This document shows positions 26,901 to 39,817 of a stretch of DNA of 64,000 bases, one piece after another (position 1 is the stretch's first letter; every line of letters begins with the position of its first letter). The notes beneath the pieces are model-generated. The model worked only from the letters and a program-made list of their open reading frames with translations. It was not told the DNA's origin and made no database searches. This stretch comes from Anastatus disparis (lineage: Eukaryota > Arthropoda > Insecta > Hymenoptera > Eupelmidae), in NCBI GenBank assembly GCA_017163975.1, contig JAFFSR010000218.1, forward strand, positions 8,993,501-9,057,500, given 5' to 3'. The position numbers and the translations under genes were made by a program.

Positions 26901-29900
26901 ACACTCTTATTGTAAGATCTTTTAGAAATAGATATGTGTTTTTAGAAATTGCACTTACATTAAATCACGTATACCAAATTTTTATATATTTTACATAATA
27001 AACTTTGCTCTTCAATACTTTTATTATTTTCATACATATACATGTATGAGGGGAGGATGAGTGGGGGTCTGAGGGGACGAGGGACTACTTATATTAAATT
27101 AATTAAAAATACGGTTTTTTTTAAATTTAAGGTTATTCTAAGAAGAAGGCTTACAGAAAGATACATATCTCCCTACATTATAGTTATATTGAGAAAAGTA
27201 AACCTTAGCCCTCACAGTCTCCCACTTTTCTTTTAATAAAAGACAAAAACAATCAGAGAATATCTAGATATTCATATTCTCATACTATATACAAATTATC
27301 AAAAAAGTGGTTTGATGAATCATTGTTTTTCAAAATTTCGAAGCTATTCTCTGATGATTTTCGCAAATAATTTACTCTAACCGTAGTATTATTAGATTCA
27401 GATTTAATTTTGTTATGATTTTTAAAGGTCAAATTTTTTAATAGCTCAAAGCCATATCTTAACATAAAATTTTTCATTCCATCCAGTTTCGGCGTCAAAA
27501 GCATAAGTTTCTATTTGAAACAGACGGCTTGACTTTGTAATGATCAAAGTATACCATTGCAATTAAATCCAAAGTCATCATCAAATAATCAGAAAAAATC
27601 TTTAACTCCTGTTCCTCACATTTTTCTCTGTCTTTATTATTTTTTGAATTATTTTACAAAATTCTTCTAACACTTTGCAAAATTATATTCATTAACGCTC
27701 CAAGAACACACTGGGTCAGTTTGACCCTGGAATGTTTTTAGGTATGTTAAAAACTTTAGGAGCACTTATCATACTGATAAATGAACATAATTTATACTTT
27801 AGAATTTTTGCAAGTCAAAAGATTTAGTAGTTGTGGAATTATCAATAATCAAAAAGTGTCAGGGTCAAAATGACCCATGCATGTAATTCTTGTTTGAAAA
27901 AAAATAATGTGTTCTCGAAGGGTTAAAGACTTCTTACCTCTTTAAGAGGAGGTCTAGTATATCTGTCCTTTTCTAATCAAAAAATTGATTTTTCTACAAA
28001 AATTAATAATTGTAGCAAAAAATAAGAAGAAAGCCCCATCTCGTATAATGAAAAGCTAGATTTTCTTTTATAAGGAAAAATTATTTTTATCGCTTTATTT
28101 TTAAGAAAACCTTGAAAAACTGAATTGTCTATCCTAACCTATATTTGATAAGTTTTTCAAGTTTTTCTTCAAAACGAATCGATAAAAATAATTTTTTCTC
28201 ATCAAAGAAAATATTGCTGTTTATGATACAAGATGAGGCTATCTCCTTATTTTTTGCTATAATTATTAGTTCTTGCTAAAAAATAAATTCTTTGATTAGA
28301 AAAGGACAGAGATATACGACCTGCTCTTAATTATCAAACAGTACAACTCAACAGAACTAATCACATAAATACTTTTTATTTTTACCAGACTGGTCGAGGC
28401 CATAGAAAATTGTTTTAATTTATTAATCCTGCTAGAGGTTGTTTGTTTCTCAATGGTTATCGGCTTCGTAGGATACGGCATAATAAATGTAAGTAATGAT
28501 AAGAGATAAGTATACTTTTAAATAATAGTCTTAACCCTTCATCTGTAAATCATGGAAATTTTTGTTTGAGTAAAATTTATTTTATACATGATATTGTTTT
28601 ATTAATTAATAAAAAATATAATAATTTTTTTTTTAGTATATTGTGTAACGAGTAAGGTTTAGTTGACTATTGTACACGAGGGCAAGCTGGCGCACGAGCG
28701 TAGCGAGTAGCGCCATTGCCCGAGTGGCGCAATAGTCAACTAAACCGAACGAGATTCACATACTATTTTTTCTCACAAGTGCTGGGTGTAAGAGAGAGAG
28801 AGTGACATGTTAGGGCGCGGAAAGGGGGGGTTAAAAAAAATTAATATGTAAATCAAAAAAAAACATTTCATATAAATATTATTTTTTGCATCGCCAACAA
28901 CTTTCATCAAGAAGCTAGCACACAAATGACTCGTACATAGAAACTCGTGCACGTTCTAGCGTGTTTTGTTTCCTTTCGGTATAGCATTCTCTTACTCTCT
29001 CTCTCTCTCTTTTTCATATCTGCCGTACGATTGACTCCTAAACACGTTCTGGCGTGTCTTGTTTTCTTTCGATAAAGCATTCTCTTTTTCTCTCTCTCTC
29101 TCTCCTATCATCTTCGCCCGCGCGATGCTACTTATGCATATACAAAACAAAATTGTGGTTTTCTTTTTTTCATTAATTAACGGATTTGCGTGACGTTATT
29201 TTTTATAACCTAACGCTTTTTACTCAAACACACGCTTGAAAGACAAAACACACGCGGCGCGCGCTATTAGCTACTTACCACCCCGAAAACGCATGCGCAT
29301 GAGAAAAAATAATTTTATTTTTCATACATTTAGTTTAAGGTTTGAACTATAATCATGAAGTTTTTCTGATTTCTCGAGGCATATTAACACTCTATTTTTA
29401 CCGTGATAATGAATATTAATGGTAAAAAAACGGTAAGACAAAAATGTCCCTAATTTACAGACAGAAGGTGCCAAAAAAATGTTTAAAAACGAAGGGTTAA
29501 AATTAATGAAAGACAGTATTAATTTTGTCCCTCAGTAGAAATAGAAAAATAAGGGAGAAACTTGTTGAAAATGTCTGTTTCTACACGGAGAACTTTTCCT
29601 TACAAAATGTACCGTTATAGTAACCTTAAAAATTATTGTATGGTTGTCATGAACGAAAAAGTTACAAGAATATTCCTACTTATTTTACCAAACTTTTATA
29701 AGATTTTGTCGAAAATCATACCCGTAATATTGACAAGGAAACAAGTACAATTTTCGTAGTTAAATCTCCACAAAAATTATTGTGAAATAAGTCTTTTATA
29801 GCATTGCGTGATATAAATTCGCACTTTTGCCACGCTTTTCTGTGGCCTAAATAGCCTATTATTTAACATTGAAAAAAAGCACTATGAAAAATTTTTCATA

Positions 29901-31217
29901 CACTGTTCAATCAAAAAAGAATACTTTTGGATGTGCTTTAACATCTAATTAAAAAAGAACGTCAGTAAAAGCAATAATTTGATATCTGGACTATATTGTA
30001 GTGTTATCGTTGATAATTATAAGGTGTAGATTACTGTAACTCTTTTATATATTTTTCTGATTAAACAATAATTATAAGCATGTGAAATACGAGTAAAACT
30101 AAAGTTAATACTAGTGTAACATATGAAGCGAAGAGGTAGTCGTTTCGACACTTTATCATAAACTGAGCAAGGGAATGCAATCACTATATCTAATTGCTAA
30201 TATAATGCGACCTTCATGTTTAAAAATGCATTAACGACGATGCTTTTTTTTCAAAAACGTTCAATCAAAATGTTCGCGAATATGTTTTTGTTGAATGTAT
30301 TAGAGTCTCATAAGTGACACACCTGTATAGTATAACAATTACCCTTGTTTACCAAAAACCAATGCTACCTATTACTAAAAGTATTTTAATTAATTTAAAT
30401 ATTCAAAATTTATTTCAATTAAAAATATACTCAGAATCTTAGCGTGGAATCATAAAATTCTAAGTTTAAAATTTTAACTACATTTTGAAATAAATTTGTT
30501 TTTTTTTATTTCAATGAAATGAAGTACTGTTCTAAGCGACCTATAAGAACTGATACGTTAGCTAGTTGCCGCTATACAGGAGTATGAATGTTATTTCTCC
30601 ACATATTTATAGGACTTTCAAAGACTATAAATAGAAACACTGCAAACTAGTTTTTTTCTGATTTTTTCCATTTACTCGCTGAAGATCACAATACATTTAT
30701 TTTTAACACTGTGCTTTATTATTTTAGTCGATTGGAAATAAAGGACAAGAGCTGCCACTCATGCAAATCGTCATTCTTAGCTCGGCGATGTTGAATGTAT
30801 TGACTCATATACTGATCTGTTGCATCACAAGTGAAATACTTGCAACTCACGTAAATTTATATTTTATTTTGTTTTACTTCATAAAATTTTACTGTACATT
30901 TGTTATAATTTTTTTACATTTTAGAGTTCTAATTTCTTTTACGCCATTTACTACTCCAATTGGTTTTTGTTACCAAAACATGTTTCACGGGATATAATTC
31001 CAGTTATGGTTTGCTCAAAGTCGCAGCTAAAACTTACAGCTGGAAAGTTCTTCTGTTTATCTCTTGAACTTTACCTTAGTGTATGTCAAAATTTATATTA
31101 TTGTTTTATTGCAGTAATATTAATATTTTGTTTGTAGTATTTGAATATCATGTGTATTTTCAGATATTAAAAACATCGTTTGGTTACATTTCTCTACTTT
31201 GGGCCGTTACTAAATAA
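23936..31217 (+). CDS. Odorant receptor OrC, complete seven-exon gene with the same in-frame TGA as OrB
   Basis: Exons: 23936..23990, 24883..25149, 25442..25955, 28389..28488, 30728..30850, 30925..31080, 31164..31217 (423 codons with the final TAA). The product starts MRSTNAKTSVKENKDDNE then DFQYAFGLNR. TGA at 25143-25145 (LWTK-stop-Q) falls on the same codon 106 as in OrB. All junctions and the remaining frame are open. Some otherwise fixed receptor residues differ (PLSG for PLFG, VSHAS for VFHAS, FSY for SGY), which hints at relaxed constraint. The introns carry a SINE, two TTAA-flanked elements and foldbacks that OrB lacks. It is the sister of OrB by the IIN end of exon 4, homologous introns and the doubled promoter core. 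Confidence 0.83.
24005..24204 (-). mobile_element. tRNA-derived SINE, copy 2, in intron 1 of OrC
   Basis: On the minus strand it repeats copy 1: an A-box-like start (TGGCTGATTCGGTAGAGC), CGT anticodon loop, B box GTTCGAATC, body words AGCACCACTGT and CGCTAATTAGCATC, and an A-rich tail next to 24008-24018. Intron 1 of OrB reads straight from CAAGTT to CACTTAATTA at the matching place, giving an apparent empty site. No clear target duplication is seen. Confidence 0.87.
24303..24568. mobile_element. Small foldback element in intron 1 of OrC
   Basis: TTAGTATGGCTTGAGTATGG at the left is matched in inverse at the right (GAGTATAACATAG on the complement). Internal arms CTTTATTTATTTTCAAG and CTTGAAAATAAATAAAG also pair. 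There is no coding capacity and it is absent from OrB intron 1. Confidence 0.7.
26560..26925. mobile_element. Foldback element, GGAGAGTG family, copy 2 (centre plus one arm)
   Basis: Shares the centre (GCTAAAATTTAGTCCAATTTT) and the right arm, including TTTCGAAAGGATTTGAGCTC and TTTGAGCAAAATCGG, with the other copies, but the left arm is missing or too decayed to see. It lies in intron 3 of OrC. Confidence 0.65.
27692..27926. mobile_element. piggyBac-like MITE with TTAA target site
   Basis: Bounded by TTAA at both ends. Inverted ends are CGCTCCAAGAACACA and, on the complement, CCCTTCGAGAACACA. Subterminal GGGTCA/TGACCC words are repeated inverted inside. The element is 235 bases with no coding capacity. 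It inserts beside CATTAA in intron 3 of OrC; the homologous intron of OrB shows no insertion. Confidence 0.85.
27935..28330. mobile_element. Foldback element in intron 3 of OrC
   Basis: The left arm (TCTGTCCTTTTCTAATCAAA) and right arm (TTTGATTAGAAAAGGACAGA) are inverted copies, continuing inward through CGATAAAAATAATTTTTTC and TAATTATTTTTATCG. It ends 60 bases before exon 4. Confidence 0.82.
28657..28745. repeat. GC-rich perfect-stem hairpin
   Basis: GTTTAGTTGACTATTG pairs with CAATAGTCAACTAAAC, enclosing further paired GGGCAA/TTGCCC and GGCGC/GCGCC and an apical CGAGCGTAGCGAG motif. Confidence 0.85.
28979..29108. repeat. Tandem pair of CT-microsatellite units
   Basis: CGTTCTAGCGTGTTTTGTTT...CATTCTC followed by (CT)n is repeated as CGTTCTGGCGTGTCTTGTTT...CATTCTC and (CT)n, about 110 bases on. 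Confidence 0.75.
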
Positions 31218-32280
31218 CCCTTTCTAATAAAATCATCGAAAAGGATCGAAATTGAAAAAAAAAGTATTATGATTTTTTATTCAAGATTGCATAATCTGGA
31301 TTTATGTATATTTCCTTATCAAATTCTTCCATTACTATTTCCACGTTTAGTTTAATTTTTTTATCAATTTTAAAGATCTCCGTACTTATGTTAATATGAT
31401 CAACATTAAATTACATAGTAAAAAGAGACTTTTAAAATGTTAATATTTACTATTGAGCATTATTTATTGTTCACATAAATTTTATAAGAAAAGATTTTGT
31501 ATTTGTATATTATAAGAAAACGGTATATTATTGATGTTACTTTTATCAGAAATGTAATGCTTATAAGTATAAATATATAAACGAAACAATCATGATGAAT
31601 AAAAATATGTATGTACATGAAAAAAAATGATTAAAATTTTAAATTATTGTAAAACAAATTCTATTTATTAATAAAGTGAGATTAAAAAATCCAAGGTGTG
31701 CTATTGATTCTTTCTGTTATTCCTATAAGTAAACTTGACACAAACTTGCAAAAACAATAATAGTCTATTATGCAATCAAGAAGCAAAATCGCATATTTCT
31801 TCTATGGGTCTTAATTACCCAAGACAAAAATAAACTTAATTATTACTTCAACTGTAATAACCACCTTATTATTGTATTTTGGTCCTATTCTTATGCAACT
31901 TCAAACTCCTGATATTTTCAATGAGAGAATTTTAAGATGATTCAATATAATTTTTTATAAAACTACACACGAAAATTGGAATTAAGTTGGCATTTATAAA
32001 AATTTAAAAAATTGACATTACCTTCCTGTTCAAAAAGAATAAATTCACTTCATAGAAAACTTTAAATTTTTTAACATTTTGTTAATTTTAAAATTTTAAA
32101 CACATTCGTATTGATATGCAATACACCTTATCAAATTATGAATTCTTCCATACAACAATTTAATAATTATTAAAATTATCTCTAGCTACATAAGTTGTAG
32201 TTTATAAATGCCCAATGATACAACGAGTTTCAAACTAAAAAAAAAATCAAAGCATAGAGGTGGGAGTTGAAAAAAAGAAC
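31218..32280. other. OrC-OrD spacer
   Basis: AT-rich; no gene or clear element seen. Confidence 0.4.
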
Positions 32281-32588
32281 TTTGTCGCAGTGTAACAGAA
32301 ACTTTCATTTATATATAAACAATTCATCGCATAATTGCCATATAATTATAGGGTTCGAAAGCTTCTAGCTTTTTTTTTCTATACCATTCTTTCTGCGAAT
32401 TCACAACCATCGCTTACACTCTCTCTCTCTACTTTTACCTTTCATTCCTTTTTTCTCATTGCTTTTTTTAACTATTGTCACATAAGTTGTATTGTTATAT
32501 ACGCGGTAGTCCCATATCCCAAAGTCCAAGTAAATCAGAGCAAGTTTTATCTTCTTATTGGCTCGTTGAATAGTAGAACAGTTTTAGA
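32281..32588 (+). promoter_or_regulatory. OR promoter/leader module of OrD
   Basis: Begins TTTGTCGCAGTGTAACAG, then a TATA box TATATAAA at 32312-32319, AATTCATCGCATAATTG, GGGTTCGAAAGCTTC and a CT-rich leader. The ATG lies 277 bases after the box. Nearly identical to the OrE module. Confidence 0.65.
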
Positions 32589-35500
32589 ATGCAATCGACA
32601 ATTGTTGGGATTTCAGAGAAACAAAGGAAGGTCAATAAACAAGGTAAATTTTTAAATATTAGCGTGTAAAAAAATTGATCCTTTTATTGTATTTATAATT
32701 TTTAAATTTCAATCATACGTATTAAAAAAAAATTTTTCTGCGATTATTGTTTTTTCTATCTTACAGTCATGGAGTATTTAAAAGTCTTTTATTCGTTAAA
32801 TATAAATACATTTTTAAGTCAAATAATTGATATGTATTTTTAAAAAAATTTCGAAGTGGTTACAACGATTATTAATATTTTATCAGTACAAACATTTTTG
32901 GTTTTGTGAATAGTATGGTAAATAATGAAAGTGATGTAAAAAAATTCTAGATTTCCAATGGGCGTTTGGTCTAAATCGTTTAAGTCTTAATTTACTTGGT
33001 GTTTGGCCTAACGAAGAAGATGATCCATATTACATCTTTAAAATTTTATGCCCTCCATTCATGATGTTGACAACGTTGATTTTTTTATTCTTACCACAAA
33101 TTTGTGCACTTTTTTGTGTATTTCAAGAGTTACCTTTAGTCATCGATAATTTAATTTCAAGTACTTCGACTTTTACTTCTATGATCAAACTATTTCAACT
33201 TTGGAATAATCGACAAGGTAATTGAAAATTTTATTTTTTTCTTATGAAAGTTTTATATAGTTATATATAAGTTTAATGCTAGTTATCCGAAAGAAACAAT
33301 AAATAGCTTTGAAAAATCTTTAGAAAATTAATAATGATATAAGCAAATTGATAATAAATTTATTTTCTAATTAAATATCGACAGTCGCGGAGAAGGAGGT
33401 GTCATTTCATTTTGGTCTAAAAAGAGATTTTGTTGCATTTTATTTTAAAGAAAAACCATATGTCAAAAAAAATTTTTGTATTTAATTATCTAGTGGACCA
33501 CTAAAGAAAATAATTAAAAAATTATAATAAGTTAATTAAAAAGAAACGACGCCTCTTTCTAGCAATGACATGCAAATTGTGCAGGGTCAAAATCTATGTC
33601 CATAGTTTTCGTAATAAATATTAATTTAATGACATTATTATTATAGTAATCTAATGTGAAAATAAAAAATAGAATAGTCAATAAATTTTACTAGTTTACA
33701 GGAGGAAACTTGTATGTCATACTTTTGTGACCTGATTTTAAATAGCATTTAAATCCTATGAAAATATTAAAAAAATAGTTTATTTTTTCAATACGTTTCT
33801 TGATATTTCTTAAATAAAAAGAATCCGTGATTTTTGTTGTTCTTTTTCTGCACAAATCTATTGCAATGAATAAATAAAAATTTTGTACATGAAAAATTGA
33901 GATGGTATTTTATTAATTGAACAAATAGTTAGTTTCCAATTATTCAAAGAGATTTTATCAAAATAGTTTCAAATACCAGGAGAGTGTTGTTAATTCCGGG
34001 ACATTGAAAAATTTGGGAAATGATACAGGATGCAAAAACACGAAGAAAACCAAAATTTTCACTCTGATGTTCAATATTTCCCTAGTTACATGTCATTATA
34101 GAATGTCACTAAGAAAGTTACTTAATTTTCAAAGGCATACGGTACTTCAGCATTGATAGCTAGAAATTTAAACCTTTTTTTTTAAATAAAAGCTGAGCTT
34201 AAACTGAATCTGAATTTTATTTTTTTATTCAATTTTAATTATTCTGTAATTGTAGAAAAAACAATATCTCAATAAACTGCTATTTCGGAAGGATTAAGCT
34301 TAATTTTTATCTAAAAAAATTTTAAGCTCCTAGCTATTGATGCTGAAGAATAATTGTTTGAAAATCTAGTTACTTTTCCAGTGATATTCTTTAATGGTCT
34401 GTAACTAGGAAAATATTGAGCGTTAGCGTCTAAGATTTTGGCTTTTTCCATGTTTCTATATCCTAAATCATTTTTCAAAATATGAGCAAAATCGTCGACC
34501 CGGACCTCCAACACTCTTTGATATCCAAATGAATAATTGGAAAAATTAATGTTCGCGTATTGGTAATGTTGAAAAAAATTTGAGCTCAACATATGGAATT
34601 TCAAGCTAGGTGGAAATTTCTTTATGAATGAGATCTTTGTCAAGGTAAATGCCTATAACGACAAGTCACAAAAGTAAAAAATAAATAAGTGTAGCAGGGT
34701 CCATTGCCAACTGTTAAATTCAAACAATCGCCAAGGAATTTCCACCTGGTTCGAGATTCCATGTGTTGACTTCAAATTTTTTTCAACTCTCCAGATAAAT
34801 TGGTAATGCGTTAGTAATGACTTGTATGATCCATTATCACTTCTGTTTTCAATTACATATTCCTAGTGTTATATAGAATAAAATTGTTTAAGATAGTATT
34901 AAGACCAGTTATATACACTCTAATGAAAGATTGGAAGAGTATTGAAAATTCATGGGAACATAAAATTATGACAAAACAAGCTCAGCGTGGACGAATATTG
35001 ACAATAAGTGGTTATGTCACCGTGACTTTTTGTTGTATGGGATTCATTACACCGCCTTTTTTCGGCATAAGTGTTAGAATTATCAACAACATTACTGATG
35101 ATCATGATCGATACTTTCCTTTACAAACTTATTATCCATACGAAGCAACAGTTTCACCATATTTTGAATTGACTTATGCTGTGCAACTAATAGCTGCAAG
35201 TTTTGTTGCAATATCATTTTCAGTACCTGAAAATTTCTTCGGGGCTCTTATTTTTCACGCAAGTGCTCAATCTGAGATTTTGGCAAAGAAAATGAGCCAA
35301 CTTTTGCCAGAAAATTTCAATAGGATTATTCATAGATCAGGCGTTGAAAGGAGATTTATTCGTATGAAATTGAAAAAGTTGATTAACCAGCACGTACAGC
35401 TTATTGAGTAAGTGATACTAATAGTTTAATACTCAAACAAATAAGATTCATACAATTAAACATAACTGATATTTTTACCAGGTTCGTTGGCGCTCTAGAG

Positions 35501-36123
35501 AAGTCTTTTAATATATCAGTTCTATCGCAGGTTATTTGTTTGTTACTCCTTATTTGTTGTTTAGCATTTGGTGCTATCAAAGTAAGTAATTCAAAGATGC
35601 AAATACATTTCTATAAATAATTTAACATTAATTAATATTATTATTATATTAGACAATTAGAACTGACAACAAAGGATTACCAGTCATACAGCTCGCAACG
35701 TTTGTTAGCTCATTATTGTACATAATGATTCAGATGTTTGTTTATTGCTTTGCCAGTGAAATCCTTGCAAAACATGTAAGTTTGATGGCTTATTTATTAA
35801 AATTTTACCATATTTATTATAAAATTGTTTTCTTTCCACTTTTAAGAGCTTAGGCTTCTTCTACGGTATTTATTATTCTAATTGGTTTTTATTGCCACGT
35901 GATATTTCAAGGGATTTAATTATAGTCATGATTCGTTCAAGATCACAACTGAAACTTACAGCTGGGAAATTTTTTTATTTGTCATTTGAACTTTATCTCA
36001 AGGTATTAACATATTTTTTAAATACTTTATTTTATTATTAATAATTTAAAATTTATATATCTTTCTTAGATTTTAAAAACTTCGTTTGGTTTCATTTCTG
36101 TGCTTTTGGCTGCGACTGGTTGA
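32589..36123 (+). CDS. Odorant receptor OrD, 421 aa, intact
   Basis: Exons: 32589..32643, 32951..33217, 34897..35407, 35482..35581, 35653..35775, 35847..36002, 36070..36123. It begins MQSTIVGISEKQRKVNKQ then DFQWAFGLNRLSLNLLGVWP. Exon 3 is one codon shorter than in the other members (ITDDHDRYFP), which accounts for 511 instead of 514 bases. Exon 4 begins with G, making Glu (LIEFVGALE) where others have Arg or Lys. The C-terminus is LKTSFGFISVLLAATG. The long second intron carries a foldback element. It is the close sister of OrE (near-identical 5' modules, exon 1 VGISEKQ). Confidence 0.94.
33974..34527. mobile_element. Foldback element, GGAGAGTG family, copy 3
   Basis: Starts CCAGGAGAGTGTTG and closes near CGGACCTCCAACACTC. 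Between them lie the family arms, with the words CAATATTTCCCTAGTTACA and its inverse. It is in intron 2 of OrD. Confidence 0.75.
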
Positions 36124-37469
36124 TATCAACATCATTTAATTTATAAAAACAAAGTTATTTAAATTTTAAAATCGATTAAATTATTTTAACAATACTTTTA
36201 TTTTTACATTAAGATAGACTTCACTCGTTCTTTTAATTTTCGCTTTTTTTTTAAATGTGAGCTTCCCTTAGATGTTGACTGTTGTAAAAAAACAATACTA
36301 ATTACACCGAAGAAGAATATCGTTGGCTTTAATAAGTATTGGCTGCTAACGTTATTAAATTATTATTTTGTGTCTTTATTGCACCAACATGTAAATGCAA
36401 CTAAAGTCTGCAGTACGCAAAAAAAAAAAATTGGTCATGTTTTGAGCAGAATTTTTGGCCGACGTAAGTTAAAATGACACTTATCTAGAAATTGCACAGA
36501 TTCTTTGAACAAAATTTTTAGTCAAGTGTCATTTTGGGTTATGTTAATTTTGAATTTCTGCCAATAGAACATGGTAAATTTTATACCAGGGTGGTGCGTA
36601 CTTTACAATTTGAATATTAGCAATAGTGCAAGGTCTACGTGACAAGGCAAATTCACGATGAGAAGATTTGAAGAACTATGATGTATCAAGTAAACGCTAT
36701 CAATATGAAATATTCATTTTAATCTGTTTCGACTACGTAAAAAACATGAGTGTTGTTATAAAAGAACGTTAAGCCAACTGTTTTTTTAGCATAGAAAATT
36801 TCTTCAACTTGATTTTCATGACTTTTTATACAAATTAGAATTTACGAAGAAATTTTTTATACTTCTTTTACAACTTTGCTTAAAAATAAAAAAGAAACAA
36901 CCAATTTATAAAAAAATGCTATCATTAATTCAATTATTCTTAATAAAGTAATTTTACTAAAAAAACAAAAGTTGAAATTTTTAATTATCTTAATGAGTAA
37001 GTAAAAAAAACTGATGGATTTTTTTGTGATATCTCAGTTATAAGATAAACAATACGTGATAACATTCATAGATAAGAGTTTTGAGTACTAAATAATTTTT
37101 TTAATCAATTACTTTCAGCTTAATTAAGGTTTTACTTAAAGTCTTGATGTAAAAGAAGATAATTTTTATAATGCAGTATTCATAATTATATAAAAATCAA
37201 TACTCACATTGTTTTTCAGAAGTCATTTTACATTTGTCCAAAAGCGATAAATTGATATCACAAACTTTTTTATTTTCATTATACAAATATAAAACATAAT
37301 AAATTATAAAAATTCAATGATATTTCACTACGTGTATTCGTAAAAATTCAAATCCAATAAAATGATATTCGTTTAAAAGCAGCGACGTATGAATATCAAT
37401 TGTATAATAATTGATGATACCGAAGCAAAAAAGCTCTTTACAATAAGAGAAGGAGAAGAGTTAAAAAAC
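36124..37469. other. OrD-OrE spacer
   Basis: No gene seen. About 37198-37400 matches 43990-44160 before OrF, marking duplicated flank. A poly-A run lies at 36420. Confidence 0.45.
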
Positions 37470-37780
37470 TTTGTCGCAGTGTAACGGCAACTTTCATTTA
37501 TTTATAAACAATTCATCGTATAATTGTCATATAATTATAGGGTTCGAAAGCTTCTAACTTTTTTTTTCTATACCATTCGTTCTGCGAATTCACAACCATC
37601 GCTTACGCTCTTTCTCTCTACTTTTACCTTTCATTCCTTTTTTCTCATTGCCTTTTTTAACTATTGTCACATAAGTTGTATTGTCATATACGCGGTAGTC
37701 TTATATCCCTTAAGTATAGATAAATCAAAGTAAAAATTTTATTTTCTTATTGACTTGTTGAGAGGTAGAAAAATTTTACA
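37470..37780 (+). promoter_or_regulatory. OR promoter/leader module of OrE
   Basis: TTTGTCGCAGTGTAACGGC, then TATAAA at 37503-37508, AATTCATCGTATAATTGTC, GGGTTCGAAAGCTTC and a pyrimidine-rich leader to the ATG. Confidence 0.65.
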
Positions 37781-39778
37781 ATGCAATTAACGAACGTTGG
37801 AATTTCAGAGAAACAAAGTACGGACAATAAAAAAGGTAAATTTTTGTACATAAAATTAATTGATCTTTGGATCAAATGATTAATATGTATTTTTAAAAAA
37901 ATTCGAAGTGGTCACAACGATTATTAATATTTTATCAATGCAAAAAGTTTTGGTTTTGTGAATGGTATGGTAAATAATGAAAGTAATATAAAAAATTCTA
38001 GATTTCCAATGGGCGTTTGGTCTAAATCGTTTAAGTCTTAATTTACTTGGTGTTTGGCCCAGGGAAGCAGGTGATCGATATTACAGTTTTAAAATTATAT
38101 GCATTCCGTTGATGATATTAATGATGCTGATCGCTTTATTTTTACCACAAATGTACGCGCTTTCTTATGTATATCGACAACTACCTTTGGTCATTGATAA
38201 TTTAATCATAAGCGGTGCCACTTTTACTTCTTCGCTCAAACTACTTCTACTTTGGAATAGTCGACAAGGTAACTGCAAATCCTTTATTATTCTAATAATT
38301 AAAGTTTTATAATAAATTAAATGTAAAAAAATACAATAATATAAAAGCAATATAAGAATATCAATGATACTAACAAAGTTTGCTTTCTATTTTATTAGTT
38401 TAATTTAAAATTAATTTCTGATTTTTCAAAAAGATTCGATTGAAATTGCTTCAATACACAATTCTCATCTAACCTATTAATATTTTTTTTTTCAATTTCA
38501 TATTTGAAGTTTTACATATAACGAAGAGTGATTAAATTGTTTAAGATAGTACTGAGGCCAGTTATATACACCGTAGAGAATGATTGGATGAGCATAGAAA
38601 ATTCATGGGAGCATAAAATTATGACCAGACAAGCAAAGCGTGGAAGAATATTTACAATCAGTGGTTACATTATCACGTTTTGTTGTTGCATGGGATTTAT
38701 TACACCGCCTTTCTTTGGCATAAGTGTTCGTATAATCAATAACATCACCGATGTTGATTATGGTCGATACTTTCCTTTACAAACATACTATCCATACGAA
38801 GCAACGATTTCACCATATTTCGAATTGACCTATGCCAGCCAATTAATTGCTGCGACTTTCGTTGCGATATCATTTTCAGTACCTGATAATTTCTTCGGGG
38901 CTCTTGTTTTCCATGCCAGTGCTCAATGCGAGATTTTGGAAGCAAAAATGAGCAAACTTTTGCCAGAAAATTTCAATAGGGTCATTACACCGACGGGTGT
39001 TGAAAAGAAATTTGTTCAAATGAAATTGAAGAGGTTGGTTAACGAACATGTACAACTTATTAAGTAAGTGATACAAAAAATTAAGGACTCAAATTAAATT
39101 TATTTCAATAAATAGAAATCATATTTTTACCAGATTTGTCGGGGCTGTAGAAAACTCTTTTAATCTATGTATTTTATCTCAGGTTTTTTGTTTGTTACTC
39201 CTTATTTGTTGTTTAGCATTTGGTGTTATCAAAGTAAGTACTCAAAAAATCAAAATAAATTGCGTAAAATTAATATTTTTTTATTATATTAGTCAATAAA
39301 AACTGACAGCAAAGGACTGCCAGTCATACAGCTTGTCACGCTTACTGGTACATTATTGGACATAATGATTCACATGTTTGTTTATTGCTTCGCAAGTGAA
39401 ATTCTTGCACAACATGTAAGTCAATTGACTTATTTAATTAAATTTTAGTGTACTTATGATAGTTTTTTTTTACTTCTTAGAGTTTAGGTTTCTTTTATGC
39501 TATTTATTACTCTGATTGGTTTTTATTGCCGAGTAATATTTCAAGGGATATAATTATAGTCATGATCCGTTCTAGATCAGAACTAAAACTTACAGCTGGA
39601 AAATTTTTTTGCTTGTCTTTTGAACTTTATCTTAAGGTATGACAAAATGCAAATCTTTAAAGATATTAATTTTACAACGCTCTTCTGTTTATTGGCAGTA
39701 TTTAAAATTTGTGTACGTTTTTAGATTCTGAAAACTTCGTTTAGTTTCATTTCTGTGCTTTTAGCTGCTACTGGTTAA
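37781..39778 (+). CDS. Odorant receptor OrE, 422 aa, intact; the most compact copy
   Basis: Exons: 37781..37835, 38002..38268, 38550..39063, 39134..39233, 39293..39415, 39481..39636, 39725..39778. Only 2.0 kb long with short introns, so it serves as the reference structure. Hydrophobic segments: about residues 48-70 (LMILMMLIALFLP), 83-102 (DNLIISGATFTS), exon 3 start (IFTISGYIITFCCCMGFI), exon 3 middle (QLIAATFVAISFSV), exon 4 (VFCLLLLICCLAFGVI), exon 5 (LTGTLLDIMIHMFVYCF) and the exon 6/7 end (KLTAGKFFCLSFELYLK then ILKTSFSFISVLLAATG). This matches the seven-helix OR layout. The acceptor of exon 3 is TTTAAGATAG, which fixes phase 1 and excludes the upstream Met at 38528 as a start. No insertion was seen inside this gene. 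Confidence 0.95.
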
Positions 39779-39817
39779 GATCAACATCGCTTGAGTAACA
39801 AAAACGCTGCCAAGTGC

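Larger units (their letters stand above)
28531..29500. mobile_element. TTAA-flanked non-autonomous element, about 970 bases, with GC-rich cargo
   Basis: Ends are TTAACCCTTC and GAAGGGTTAA, with inverted subterminal CTGTAAAT. The interior holds a GC-rich hairpin (28657-28745), two roughly 115-base tandem units ending in CT microsatellites and a CpG-rich patch near 29250. No transposase frame was found. Intron 4 of OrB is continuous across the equivalent position, so it inserted after the OrB/OrC split. Confidence 0.75.

Noticed and set aside
32335..37733. Similar short peptides encoded in the leaders of OrD and OrE
   Set aside because: The similarity reflects recent duplication of the leader. 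The frame is not kept in the OrF, OrG or OrH leaders.
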